The position numbers were made by a program, and so were the translations under genes. A stretch of 16,990 nt of DNA from Neobacillus cucumis (GTDB lineage Bacteria; Bacillota; Bacilli; Bacillales_B; DSM-18226), in the NCBI RefSeq assembly GCF_023715505.1, contig NZ_JAMBOH010000054.1, positions 1 through 16,990 of the forward strand. Reading direction: 5' to 3'. How positions within the stretch are numbered: position 1 is the stretch's first letter; every line of letters begins with the position of its first letter. Shown here piece by piece: positions 1 to 8,074 of the stretch. The notes beneath the pieces are model-generated. The model was given only the letters and a program-made list of their open reading frames with translations. It ran no database searches and was not told the DNA's origin.

Positions 1-48
1 TTTGATGACTTGTAATTTAAACTCTTTGGAATGTTTTGTGCGTTTCAT
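1..48 (-). CDS. IS3-family transposase OrfA, N-terminal 16 codons only
   Basis: The minus strand reads MKRTKHSKEFKLQVIK from an ATG at 48 and continues beyond the window edge. This matches the opening of IS3/IS150-type OrfA helix-turn-helix proteins, which commonly start with a short basic stretch followed by S-K-E-F-K-L. The ribosome binding site AAGGAGGT sits 6-7 bases upstream of the ATG, so the start is well supported. OrfA binds the IS ends and, by frameshifting with OrfB, gives the active transposase. Whether the element is intact cannot be judged from 48 bases. Confidence 0.75.
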   Translation of the reverse strand, partial: MKRTKHSKEFKLQVIK

Positions 49-110
49 GATGTCAACCTCCTTGGTACATTAAGCAGTATAATAAATTTTACTCTTACTG
101 TCCAAGTTCA
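1..110 (-). mobile_element. Terminal part of an IS3-family insertion sequence (runs off left edge)
   Basis: Read on the minus strand, the first bases encode the start of an IS3-type OrfA behind a perfect AAGGAGG ribosome binding site. Upstream of it the sequence changes from asnA coding sequence to a segment that begins TGAACTTGGACAGTAAGAG (positions 110 down to 92). A TG-initial terminus a few tens of bases before orfA is what IS3 elements usually show, so position 110 is taken as the element's outer end. The other end and any target duplication lie outside the window, so the end call is an inference from the asnA break point. Confidence 0.7.
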
Positions 111-821
111 TTTTGGGGCTAATAAGCTTTCGTCTACGCGTATCCCCATGGAGGAAATTTCAAATGACCTTTCTAAGAGCGGATACCAAAGAACAATATC
201 TCCATTTAAGCTCCAATCATCGTAATCAGGAGAGCGCCCATCGTGCCTCTCTCCAGATAGTAAGTTACCGCCAATTTGCATAATAAAGACAGCACCAAAC
301 TCTTTAGTAATTTCATCTTCTCGTTGCTTTGGAGTTAAATTAGGATACAGGTCCTCGAGTTCTTGCGTCGTTATAAATTTAATATCCTCTGGCAGGATAG
401 GCTCAAGTTGGGGATATAATTTATACAAGTAATTCTCGGTTGACTTTAATGCTTGATAAATCTTTTGAACTTCTGACTTTAAGGTTTTTAAGTTCCGCTG
501 TTTATAAGTAATGACTTTCTCCCAATCCCACTGATCAACATACATGGAATGTAGGTTGTCTAAAATCTCATCTCGTCGAATCGCATTCATATCCGTATAA
601 AGCCCTTCACCCACAGTAAACCCATATCGTGCAAGGGCCATTCTTTTCCATTTTGCCAAAGATTGAACTACTTCAATCGATGAATGTTTAACATCCATTG
701 CATCAAAGGAAACAATACGCTTTTTTCTCTTTATTAGGTGAATACCTTGTTTACTGTATGATTGAATTTTGGAGGTTGCTATCAGCTTGTGCCTAAATGT
801 GATTTCCAAACATATTAACAT
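108..821 (-). pseudogene. asnA: Aspartate--ammonia ligase (AsnA), 5'-degraded and 3'-truncated by an IS
   Basis: AsnA makes asparagine from aspartate, ammonia and ATP in the cytoplasm and is normally about 325-330 residues. The reading frame contains long AsnA blocks: [47 protein letters not shown], the [16 protein letters not shown] region, [10 protein letters not shown], and [16 protein letters not shown] followed by [12 protein letters not shown]. Family similarity begins only near RIVSFDAMD (about residue 35 of this frame, corresponding to about residue 70-75 in family members). The preceding residues do not resemble the AsnA N-terminus. The frame ends after LLAPK at a TGA that belongs to the IS end, so about 80 C-terminal residues, including the usual GGGIGQSR region, are lost. 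No T-box leader is recognisable. The product should be inactive. Confidence 0.88.
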
Positions 822-1023
822 TTATCAATTTATTGGACATGACTCTATATATTTTTCATATACTATGTATCTGGCTCAAGCTAGAAGCAACATTTTAATC
901 ATTCCTTCAACTGGAAATATACGTAAAATTAGTGATGAGATTTAGATCAAAATTATTAAAGTCTTACATTTTACTGTTTTTTCTATTAGACATCAATGTT
1001 TGTATTCACAAGATCGGGAAGAA

Positions 1024-1048
1024 CGCTCATGATTATGGGTGCTTTTTT
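1024..1048 (+). terminator. Rho-independent terminator-like hairpin
   Basis: CGCTCAT pairs with ATGGGTG (seven pairs, two of them G-U) around a GATT loop and is followed by C and six T. No intact plus-strand gene precedes it, so it may be a leftover of a lost gene. Confidence 0.45.
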
Positions 1049-1057
1049 AATTGAAAT

Positions 1058-1235
1058 AAAAATGACTACTCAATAAACGAGCAGTCAATGGGACAGTACA
1101 AAGTTGGAATTAAACTGGCTTAGTTTTAACTAATATACCCTATGTATGTTATGCAGCAATATTACTGGTTGAATAGGTAAATCGGAGTAAGACTAATATA
1201 TCTTTTTCTCGATGAGCCATCCGCAGTGAGGTTTA
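1058..1235. repeat. Dispersed repeat copy R1 (partner at 11259-11452)
   Basis: The segment opens with the hairpin GACTACTC (1064-1071) / GAGCAGTC (1079-1086). About 45 bases further it contains CTAATATACCC.ATGTATGTTATGCA, and it ends with a TGAGC.AT....GTGAGGTTTA block. The same order of blocks with similar spacing occurs at 11259-11452, with many substitutions. Neither copy has an open frame along its length. Confidence 0.7.
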
Positions 1236-1521
1236 TTTTGTTTATGGAGCTTTGCCCCAATAGTATTTTGTCCTGAACGATTGCCGGTATTTTTATGATT
1301 TTCCTAATGAAATTTCTTCATTTACAACATTCACAATACCTCACCATCCGAAAACTCTTCTATTCTTCTAATAAGTATGATGTGGACTAGTAGAAATGGG
1401 TAAATATACAATCAAAGCCTATAAATACAAACGGAAAAAAGGAGGTGTTAGGATCGTTGGCTTAATAATTAATTGAAAACCAAATTGGGATTCAATAAAA
1501 AAACAAAATGGAGGATCACAA

Positions 1522-1740
1522 ATGAAACCCAAATCTGTTTCTGATCTATTGGAGGGAAACGAATTGATACCAACAGATCTTCAAGTAGTCATATTCGACC
1601 CGAAGGAAAATTGTACTTACGTTATGGCAAACGGAAAAGCAATCAAAATGGATGTTCCCCCTTCAGGATTAGGGAAACATATCATTACTTCGCAAGACGG
1701 GAAAGTCGTCTACTTGGTAAAAGATGAAAATAATATATAA
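1522..1740 (+). CDS. Small DUF3954-like protein
   Basis: A 72-residue ORF starts at an ATG with GGAGG seven bases upstream, so initiation is credible. Residues about 22-70 follow the pattern seen in the small DUF3954 family of Bacillus phages and chromosomes: a beta-strand-like IFDPKENCTYVMANG segment, a K-x-D-x-P-P-S-G-x-G-K stretch, and a closing ITSQDGKVVYL strand. No function is known for that family. There is no signal peptide or membrane helix. It stands alone, with a strong terminator about 135 bases downstream. The family assignment is from recall of the pattern, not a search, and the ORF could be an orphan. Confidence 0.55.
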   Translation: MKPKSVSDLLEGNELIPTDLQVVIFDPKENCTYVMANGKAIKMDVPPSGLGKHIITSQDGKVVYLVKDENNI

Positions 1741-1873
1741 CCAGCTTATCAAACTCTTGTACAGAGTAGAGTGCACGAACTCACCATTCTGTGACACGGG
1801 TCTCAAGCCGTTTGAAAGTTTGCTAGCTTCTGTTCTTCTATATCTATAACAGTTAAAAAAACCTATAACCGTT

Positions 1874-1911
1874 AAAAAGTAACTCCTCTCTTGCAGGGAG
1901 TTACTTTTTTT
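1874..1911 (+). terminator. Strong rho-independent terminator
   Basis: AAAAAGTAACTCC (1874-1886) pairs with GGAGTTACTTTTT (1897-1909) over a ten-base loop and continues in a T-tract. It is placed to end transcription of the small gene at 1522. Just upstream, the direct repeat CTATAAC.GTTAAAAA occurs twice (about 1844 and 1863). The A-rich 5' arm could let it act weakly in the other direction too. Confidence 0.8.
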
Positions 1912-2070
1912 GTATAAATTTGTCCATTCCATATATGAGTTCCAGGTCCATTTCTTGTACTTTCCTAAGAACCATGGTTTAGATGCTCAAGATTCCACTA
2001 GTATAATTAGCTGATCCAAAATCTTTTAATTTAATTGTCTTAATAATAATGACGTTTGTCCATACCACTG

Positions 2071-2084
2071 TTGTCTTTAGACAA
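2071..2084. promoter_or_regulatory. Short perfect inverted repeat upstream of the ATP-grasp gene
   Basis: TTGTCTTTAGACAA is a perfect palindrome (6-2-6) about 80 bases before the ATP-grasp start, followed by AATATAATAAATTG. It could be an operator next to a promoter. No specific regulator can be named. Confidence 0.25.
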
Positions 2085-2164
2085 TATAATAAATTGTACT
2101 TATTAGATAATTCAAAATAAGAATGGTAAATCTAAATCCTTCATAAAAAATCAGCAAAGATAGG

Positions 2165-3394
2165 ATGACAAGGCTTATGCAAACCATTGTATTTATTGAA
2201 ACGAACAAACATGGATCCAGTAGAGAAGCATTAAAAGCGGCTGAAAGACTCGGTTATTTTACAGTGCTATTCACCAATAAACAAAGATTCATTCAACAAA
2301 GAACAGAATTTCCCGACGTCCATCAAATGATTTTAGTGGAATTATCCAATTATGATCAAATAAGAAAAAAACTCAACCAATTACAACAACAAGGTAAACA
2401 TATAAAAGGCATTTTTAGTTTTGTCCATTCTTACGTTCATCTAGCAGCCGTCTTAGCGGAAGAATATTGTACAAGTATAGTCTCTACTGATTCCATTATA
2501 AAGATGGAAAATAAAGTTTTAACTCGTGAGCTTCTCAAAGGACACCCAAATTCTCCCCATTATGCCCTTTATAATCCAGATGATTTTTCTTTAGAGGAAT
2601 TTATTGATCAAGCCAAGGACTATTTACCTCTTATAGTAAAGTGTCCCACATCTGCCGGCTCAAAAGATGTTATGTTAGTAAATAACGAGAACCAGTTAAA
2701 ACTGGCAATTCAAGATTTACAAAAAAAACATGAACAGATTTTACTGGAAGAGTATCTAGACGGACCGCAATATTTAATTGAGGTTTTAGTACACAATGGA
2801 AAAGTTCATATTGTAACGGTCATCGAACAAGAGATTACCCTTTTTCAACGATTTATCGTAACTGGATATTGTTTACTGCCAAATATCACTCAGAGAATGT
2901 ACAATCGTATTTTTGAGGCAGTAAGTTCCATTTTACAAGCTTTTCAGATGAGAAATGGTGCCTGTCACCTTGAAATGCGTTTAGTAGATGGGGTATGGAA
3001 GTTAATTGAAATTAATCCGAGAATCTCAGGTGGGGCGATGAATCGAATCATTGAAGTTGGATATGGAATTAATTTAGTAGAAGAAACGATTCAATTAATG
3101 TTAGGAAATGAGCCTAACCTTACGAAAAAACACAGTAAGTATGTATATGCACATTATTTAATCGTTGATTCAAAAGGGAAATTAATAAAGGTAACGGGGA
3201 AAGAACGCAGCTCTCAATATCCCAGTGTAGAAGAGGTTTATATAAAACCTCGAAAAGGACAGATCGTCCGTCCGCCGTTATCAATGGGAGATCGTTGCGG
3301 ATACATTTTGACATCCTCAGATTATAAAATGGAAGCGAAAAGAATGGCCATAAGAGCAGCCAGCAATATCACCTTCTACCTTGACCCTCTTTAA
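2165..3394 (+). CDS. ATP-grasp domain carboxylate-amine ligase
   Basis: The 409-residue soluble protein has an N-terminal pre-ATP-grasp Rossmann-like domain (TIVFIETNKHGSSREALKAA, residues about 7-26), a linker through STDSIIKMENKVLTRELL, and an ATP-grasp fold. Visible ATP-grasp elements are PLIVKCPTSAGSKDV (ATP-binding lysine and small-residue loop), ILLEEYLDGPQYLIEVLV (lid and adenine-contact region), CHLEMRL and LIEINPRISGGAMN, which carries the Mg-binding Glu and Asn. The family joins a carboxylate to an amine or thiol through an acyl phosphate; the substrate here is unknown. The overall form resembles BacD-type amino-acid ligases and biotin-carboxylase-like stand-alone enzymes. The start is uncertain: the ATG at 2165 has AGG directly abutting it, and the ATG at 2180 has only a close AAGG. 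It is followed by a second ATP-grasp gene after about 96 bases. Confidence 0.85.
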   Translation: MTRLMQTIVFIETNKHGSSREALKAAERLGYFTVLFTNKQRFIQQRTEFPDVHQMILVELSNYDQIRKKLNQLQQQGKHIKGIFSFVHSYVHLAAVLAEEYCTSIVSTDSIIKMENKVLTRELLKGHPNSPHYALYNPDDFSLEEFIDQAKDYLPLIVKCPTSAGSKDVMLVNNENQLKLAIQDLQKKHEQILLEEYLDGPQYLIEVLVHNGKVHIVTVIEQEITLFQRFIVTGYCLLPNITQRMYNRIFEAVSSILQAFQMRNGACHLEMRLVDGVWKLIEINPRISGGAMNRIIEVGYGINLVEETIQLMLGNEPNLTKKHSKYVYAHYLIVDSKGKLIKVTGKERSSQYPSVEEVYIKPRKGQIVRPPLSMGDRCGYILTSSDYKMEAKRMAIRAASNITFYLDPL

Positions 3395-3490
3395 TTTCTG
3401 AGTGACAAATAGTGAGTATGATGTTCCTCGTAAGTTCTTAATGATTGAACAAAAATTAAAAGTGTATTTGGAGAGGTGAAAAGAAGTAAA

Positions 3491-4519
3491 ATGACGCTCA
3501 TTGGCATGCTTCATCATCGTAGAGATCCAAGTAAGGTAAGGAAAGCATATGCGTATGCTGCTGTGGCAAAAGCAGAAGGTGTAACCTTTTTTTACTTTAC
3601 CCCAGGGAAAGTGAATATCAAACAGCAGATAATTTTAGGAAAAGCTTATGAAAATGGACAATGGATTGAAAAGGAATTTCCTTTCCCAGATGTCATTTAT
3701 AATGCAAGTTATCCTGAAAGTGAGAAAACGAAACATATCTTTGATTATTTGTATGATAGGATTCCGTTTACAAGTCATTCGATCGGGGACAAATTAACCG
3801 TATATAACAGAATAAAAAAGGCAAATAAATTTAAACAATACCTTATTCCTTTTTATGAATTAACTAACGTACAGATTTTTATTGACATGGTTAAACGTTA
3901 TCAAAAAGTGATTATCAAACCGTTATCCGGGCATCAAGGAGGCGGCGTTGTTTTCATTGAAAAAGAAGGTTCCAATCATTACAAAATGAATGATGCGGGA
4001 TTAGAATCATCTATGAATGAAAAACAATTGTTAGACTGGTTATCCCCTAAGATCCAAGAACGAGATTACGTCGTTCAACAGTTTATTACTAGTCAAACAA
4101 AAGCTGGTCATGTTTTTGATTTCCGGTTGCATGTACAAAAAAATGGAGAAGGAAAATGGGTGATTACTTCAATCTATCCAAGGATCGGGCGTTTAGGGAC
4201 CATAACTTCTAATATGGGGAGTGGTGGTTATAGTACTTACCTGGATACTTTTTTACAACACGAGTTCGGTGACTCCTGGTATGATATTCAAAGGTATCTT
4301 GAACAGTTTGCGCTCAGTTTTTCCAATCATTTTGATTCTTTATATGAAGATGAATTGGATGAACTAGGAATTGACGTCGGAATTGATGCCAACCAAAAAC
4401 TATGGCTTTTTGAAGTGAATTGGAGACCCGGTCCGCCAAATATCTATAGTCTTGAATTAGATGTAGCCAAAAATACGATTTTATATGCTAAATATCTAGC
4501 TGATACAAATAAACGATAG
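3491..4519 (+). CDS. YheC/YheD-family ATP-grasp protein (endospore coat-associated type)
   Basis: About 342 residues from ATG 3491. That start is preferred because GGAGAGGTGA lies about 11 bases upstream; the GTG at 3476 would overlap the ribosome binding site. The N-terminal part (MTLIGMLHHRRDP, then AYAYAAVAKAEGVTFFYFTP and the FPDVIYNA segment) and the ATP-grasp part (VIIKPLSGHQGGGVVFIEK, YVVQQFI, FDFRLHVQKN, SIYPRIGRLGTITSN, WLFEVNWRPGPP) follow the YheC/YheD family. In Bacillus subtilis these are spore-coat-associated proteins of unknown substrate. The Mg-coordinating E-V-N and the phosphate-loop glycines are retained, so catalysis is plausible. It lies 3' of another ATP-grasp gene on the same strand, possibly as one sporulation-controlled transcript; no clear sigma-E or sigma-K box was found. 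Confidence 0.88.
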   Translation: MTLIGMLHHRRDPSKVRKAYAYAAVAKAEGVTFFYFTPGKVNIKQQIILGKAYENGQWIEKEFPFPDVIYNASYPESEKTKHIFDYLYDRIPFTSHSIGDKLTVYNRIKKANKFKQYLIPFYELTNVQIFIDMVKRYQKVIIKPLSGHQGGGVVFIEKEGSNHYKMNDAGLESSMNEKQLLDWLSPKIQERDYVVQQFITSQTKAGHVFDFRLHVQKNGEGKWVITSIYPRIGRLGTITSNMGSGGYSTYLDTFLQHEFGDSWYDIQRYLEQFALSFSNHFDSLYEDELDELGIDVGIDANQKLWLFEVNWRPGPPNIYSLELDVAKNTILYAKYLADTNKR

Positions 4520-4662
4520 ACGGGAATTCATATAAAACACTAAATACCTTCAACATTTCATATCCCCCATTTTGTAATCATCATCGTGTCTATATAGTCC
4601 TCCCTACACATTAAGTTCGCTGTTATGGCGTCCTATTTTTTTCTTACCATACTGAAATCCCT

Positions 4663-4735
4663 AAAAAGGCAGCTTGCCGCTCATGAACTTCAGCAACAAT
4701 TGGGTTGAAATTCATTAAAAGAAAGCTGCCTCTTT
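4663..4735 (-). terminator. Terminator of the MurF-like gene, with nested stems
   Basis: On the minus strand GGCAGCTT pairs with AAGCTGCC and is followed by TTTTTAG just past the Mur ligase stop. Inside the long loop TGAATTTCA can pair with TGAAGTTCA (one G-U), giving a second internal stem. It sits between convergent genes. The long loop is unusual for a simple intrinsic terminator. Confidence 0.55.
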
Positions 4736-4745
4736 ATGTGAAATT

Positions 4746-6125
4746 TTAACTTCTTAAATATTCGATAACATCATCGAAGTCCGAGTCATTCCCGCCCGTT
4801 TTGAAATAGACAATGTCATTCGGGAGTAAAAATGAATCAAAAAACCTCTTCATTTCATCTGCATCTGAAAAATGATAAACATGATCTGGACTTACTCCTG
4901 CCTCGATCGCTGGCTTCTGAAAATCCTTTGCAATAAACCCTTTGGTGATGAGTACATCAACCCCCGAAGCAGCGATTAGATGACCTGCCTTTTCATATTC
5001 TTCATCTGCATATTTTCCCAGTGATGCCATTCTTCCTAGAACAGCAATTTTTCTTTGGGATGGCAATGCTATCCTGCTTAATGTTTCTAAGCCTTTTCTT
5101 AAGGAAGCAGGATTTGACTTCCATGTATCATCCACCAGCGTAATTTGATTTCGTCCTTCCAATATTTGAAAATGGGATATCATATGATGATATGAGGATA
5201 ATCTTTTTAAAGCATAGCCAATATCTACCCCTAACATGGTAGCTGCGGCTAATGAAGCAACTGCATTATAGACACTATGCTCCCCTAGACCCGGTATATA
5301 ACCTTTATATTCCCTCTTCTTATATTCCATCCAAAAAGTCATGCCGGATGAATGATACTGAAACTTCTTAATTCTAAACCTAGCATTCTTGTTTTTTCCG
5401 AATGTAATTATCTTTCCCTTGAATTTAGAAGTATCGATGGAGGAGAGATAGAGGTCGTCCGAATTTAGGATAAGAATTCCCTTATTGTTCATCCCTTGCA
5501 TGATTTTTGCCTTTTCTGCTAGATAATCATCAAAGGAGCGAATTTTATCCGTATGATCGACATCAATCATGGTCATAATCCCAATCGTCGGGTAAAAATA
5601 CTTACAGGACTCCGTCATATCCCCTTTTTTAGATACGGCTGTTTCAAACACTGCCACATCTGTATTTTCATCTATTCCCATTAAGTAAGAAAGGTTATAA
5701 TAATCAGCATTTTTACTGGATATGGTTGCCTGAACATTGTGTGTATCTTCTAAAATATGTTTTAACATTTCTTTCGTAGTAGACTTTCCACATGTACCCG
5801 TAATGGCGACTACCGGAATGTTAAACAGATGCCTGTAATACGAAGTGAATTTAAAGAAAGTGTCTTTGAGATCCTTTACCAGAATGACTTGCTCAGGATT
5901 TAATTTTTCCATATTAGAAAATGGTGTATCGGTAACGATGAATACATTCTTGTAATTCTTTATCCTTTCAACAGGCACTTCTCTATTGTTCCAACGAAAA
6001 TATAACGTATGGCTCCTAATTTCAAATCTGTCATAAGTGACCGTCTTGATCCGTATTCCTTTGTGCTTTTCATTAGGCTGAATGTTCATGGCCGTTAAAA
6101 TGTTCTCCAATAATAATGTCTTCAA
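4746..6125 (-). CDS. MurF-like Mur ligase family protein (divergent paralog)
   Basis: The protein has 459 residues, close to MurF size (about 450). The N-terminal domain (1-100) is divergent but contains the KTVTYDRFEIRSHTLYF strand typical of MurE/MurF. The central ATPase domain has the P-loop VAITGTCGKSTTKEM (residues about 106-120; canonical form TGTNGKTTT), the VFETAVSKKGDM block, DVDHTDKIRSFDDYLAEKAKI containing the lysine region usually carbamylated, and HSVYNAVASLAAA. The C-terminal domain has LVDDTWKSNPASLRKGL (canonical DDTYNANPDS) and VLGRMASLGKYADEEYEKAG. It begins with TTG at 6125, eight bases after AGGGGGG. Mur ligases add amino acids or D-Ala-D-Ala to UDP-MurNAc peptides. The N-to-C change in the P-loop region and W-K for Y-N suggest a specialised substrate rather than the housekeeping enzyme. 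Confidence 0.85.
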   Translation of the reverse strand: MKTLLLENILTAMNIQPNEKHKGIRIKTVTYDRFEIRSHTLYFRWNNREVPVERIKNYKNVFIVTDTPFSNMEKLNPEQVILVKDLKDTFFKFTSYYRHLFNIPVVAITGTCGKSTTKEMLKHILEDTHNVQATISSKNADYYNLSYLMGIDENTDVAVFETAVSKKGDMTESCKYFYPTIGIMTMIDVDHTDKIRSFDDYLAEKAKIMQGMNNKGILILNSDDLYLSSIDTSKFKGKIITFGKNKNARFRIKKFQYHSSGMTFWMEYKKREYKGYIPGLGEHSVYNAVASLAAATMLGVDIGYALKRLSSYHHMISHFQILEGRNQITLVDDTWKSNPASLRKGLETLSRIALPSQRKIAVLGRMASLGKYADEEYEKAGHLIAASGVDVLITKGFIAKDFQKPAIEAGVSPDHVYHFSDADEMKRFFDSFLLPNDIVYFKTGGNDSDFDDVIEYLRS

Positions 6126-6312
6126 AATGTCCCCCCTGAAGTTCCTTTTTTGAAAAAAGCATCTCCCCCAATAATCCTTTTCTATATGATAGCAGTGATT
6201 GAAACACTATGAATTCCCTAATGTATCATATGATGTGTCCCCTCTTGCAGGTGTGTGATAAATACACAGGAATCTTCCTACCTGGCTTCATATTTTTAAT
6301 GTTTTCCGTTTT

Positions 6313-6665
6313 TCACATTGTTCTAATCTGATAGTCTGTGCCCATGCGTTTAAGGCTTTTATCAATTTCGCTTATAATATGCTTTCGGGAAAGTCCTTTA
6401 CCATTGGGGCCATCATGCATCGAGAAAATAAACGTTTGTCGCAAGGACAAATTTCCCAACGATTTCCTCACTTGTACCTTCTGAAAAAAATTCCGCTGTA
6501 TCAAAAAAATTGATTCCTAAATCAAGGGCTTTTTTAGGATAGGACGACTGTCCTCTTCATCAAGTGTCCATTTAGGATCATCACGGTCAGCTTCACCAAA
6601 CTTTTTAATAATTTTTGCTAGAACAAACTTCGCACCTAAAGATTGCAAGTTTTTTTGCAGTAGCC
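6313..6665 (-). pseudogene. Aldo/keto reductase remnant
   Basis: Pieces of an NADPH-dependent aldo/keto reductase are spread over different minus-strand frames: KKFGEADRDDPKWTLDEEDS and [20 protein letters not shown], then GTSEEIVG, then [20 protein letters not shown] and [10 protein letters not shown]. These correspond to the first third of a roughly 320-residue family member (the DT of the catalytic Asp region, the ATKV strand and the LGTDYVDLYQIH segment). The coding sequence is interrupted by frame changes and small deletions, and it stops after what should be the DLYQIHR segment. The remaining two thirds of the barrel are absent, so it is a dead gene. The first 40 codons are poorly preserved, so the 5' limit is approximate. 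Confidence 0.8.
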
Positions 6666-6674
6666 CTTCCAATA

Positions 6675-6701
6675 GAAAAACCGCCTCTACAGAAGCAGTT
6701 T
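6675..6701 (-). terminator. Terminator of the 53-residue gene
   Basis: On the minus strand AAACTGC pairs with GCGGTTT (seven pairs, one G-U) over a ten-base loop and runs into a short T-tract, about 35 bases after the small gene's stop codon. Confidence 0.6.
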
Positions 6702-6735
6702 ATTTTCTAAGGAATCATTATTTTCGTGCATCATT

Positions 6736-6897
6736 TTAAACATTATTGTTATCAATGAATTGAGCATCATTTTCAGTAGCAAACTCTTCAGTTACCTGGC
6801 TTACATTTTGTTCATGGTTGTTATTTTTGTCGGTGTGATTTAGGACAAATTTTGCGAAATTACCATTGTTAGGAGAAAAGTTTTTCTCTTGGCTCAT
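6736..6897 (-). CDS. Small gamma-type SASP-like protein (53 residues)
   Basis: An ATG at 6897 with AAGGAGGG about six bases upstream opens a 53-codon frame: MSQEKNFSPNNGNFAKFVLN, then HTDKNNNHEQNVSQVTEEFA, then TENDAQFIDNNNV. The protein is Asn/Gln-rich and acidic. The segment EEFATENDAQ resembles the TEFASETDVQ cleavage-site block of gamma-type small acid-soluble spore proteins, which store amino acids in the spore core and are cut by the germination protease. Classic gamma-SASPs are longer and carry two such blocks with KQQNAQ repeats; only one block is seen here and the repeats are missing. It has its own terminator. It lies between two pseudogenes yet is intact. The alternative is an unrelated Asn-rich orphan. 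Confidence 0.6.
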   Translation of the reverse strand: MSQEKNFSPNNGNFAKFVLNHTDKNNNHEQNVSQVTEEFATENDAQFIDNNNV

Positions 6898-6964
6898 GAG
6901 AAGCCCTCCTTGGTGTTAATAATCGATTGACTTAACTTAGGTAATAGAGAATTAGCTTTAAGAA

Positions 6965-8013
6965 TTACATTGTTGATATGTCAATGACGAAACGATAGCG
7001 TACATCACTACGTAAAACACGCTCATATGCCTCATTTATTTGTTCAGCACGGATGATTTCAATCATAGGAGCTATACCGTGTTCAGCAGCAAAATCCAGC
7101 ATCTCCTGTGTTTCACGAATTCCACCTACAAGTGACCCTGCAATGCTACGACGACCCATGATTAAAGAAAAAACATGATACTTATCTGCCTCAGCTGGAG
7201 CACCGACATTTACAAGTGTTCCATCTACCCGAAGCATAGATAAATACGCATCAACATCTAGATTTGCGGAAACCGTGTTTAATATTAGGTCAAATCGACC
7301 AGCCAACTCTTTAAATGTAGCAGGATCGCTGGTTGCATAATATTGATCCGCACCCAACTTTATTGCCTCATCTTTCTTTTTGGCTCAATGCAGTTACTTC
7401 GGCACCCATGGCATGTGCAAACTGAACAGCTACGTGTCCAAGGCCTCCAACCCCCACAATGGCAACCTTTTTACCTGAACCTATGTTCCAGTGTTTCAAG
7501 GGAGAGTATGTAGTGATACCTGCACACAATAACGGAGCTGCTACATCCAAATCTAGAGCATCTGGAATACGGACAACGAAATCTTCCTTTACTACGATTT
7601 TTTGGCTATATCCGCCGTAAGTTGGATTACCATCATAATCTAATGAATTATATGTGCCGATAACACCTTTCGTACAAAATTGCTCTTCACCGCTCTGGCA
7701 GTATTCGCATTCTCCGCATGAGTCAACAAAACAACCAACACCAACATGGTCCCCAACAGCAAATTTTGTAACTCTTGATCCCACTGCTGCCACGACTCCA
7801 GCAATTTCATGACCAGGAACCATTGGGAATATTCCACCGCCCCATTCATCATAGGCACTGTGAATGTCGGAGTGGCAAATACCACTAAATTTAATATCAA
7901 TTAAAATGTCGTCAGGTCTAATTCTCTTCAATGGTAGTGCGTTCGAAAGGTGCTTTTGCCTTTGGAGCGCTAAGAACACCCGTTGTAGTTGTGTTTTTTT
8001 GATTATTAGACAT
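6965..8013 (-). pseudogene. Zinc-dependent alcohol dehydrogenase (MDR/CAD type), two frameshifts
   Basis: The gene starts at ATG 8013 ([20 protein letters not shown]) and would give about 349 residues. [15 protein letters not shown] carries the catalytic zinc Cys and its neighbours, VPGHEIAG the zinc His-Glu, [15 protein letters not shown] the structural-zinc cysteines, and [14 protein letters not shown] the dinucleotide fold. The end [11 protein letters not shown] is typical of YogA/AdhA/YahK-like NADP alcohol dehydrogenases that reduce aldehydes. The frame breaks twice: at about 7918-7922, where the first frame reads TIEEN then stops while [11 protein letters not shown] continues in another frame, and at about 7370-7380 in an A-rich run between ALSQ and DEAIKLGAD. 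All other family blocks remain, so decay is recent, or one break could be a sequencing error in the homopolymer. Confidence 0.9.
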
Positions 8014-8074
8014 AAAAGACAACACAATCCTTTCTAGTTAACACTGAATGGTTCCGATGAACATTAATTGAATC

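Larger units (their letters stand above)
822..1521. other. Gene-free interval with a terminator and a dispersed repeat
   Basis: No convincing gene was found in these 700 bases. A short plus-strand stretch near 877-946 reads as coding-like residues (LAQARSNILIIPSTGNIRK) but lacks a start and may be a remnant. The interval holds a hairpin with U-tract at 1024-1048 and dispersed repeat copy R1 (1058-1235). Several AT-rich segments show no further structure. A possible 26-codon ORF at 1397-1477 has no ribosome binding site. Confidence 0.5.

Noticed and set aside
1397..1477. 26-codon basic ORF (MGKYTIKAYKYKRKKGG...)
   Set aside because: No RBS before its ATG. The GGAGGTG inside it does not precede a usable start.
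3317..3517. 66-codon minus-strand ORF
   Set aside because: Overlaps the end of one ATP-grasp gene and the start of the next in antisense; no independent support.
7640..7900. 86-codon minus-strand ORF
   Set aside because: Alternative frame of the alcohol dehydrogenase pseudogene; the true frame here has the zinc-binding motifs.
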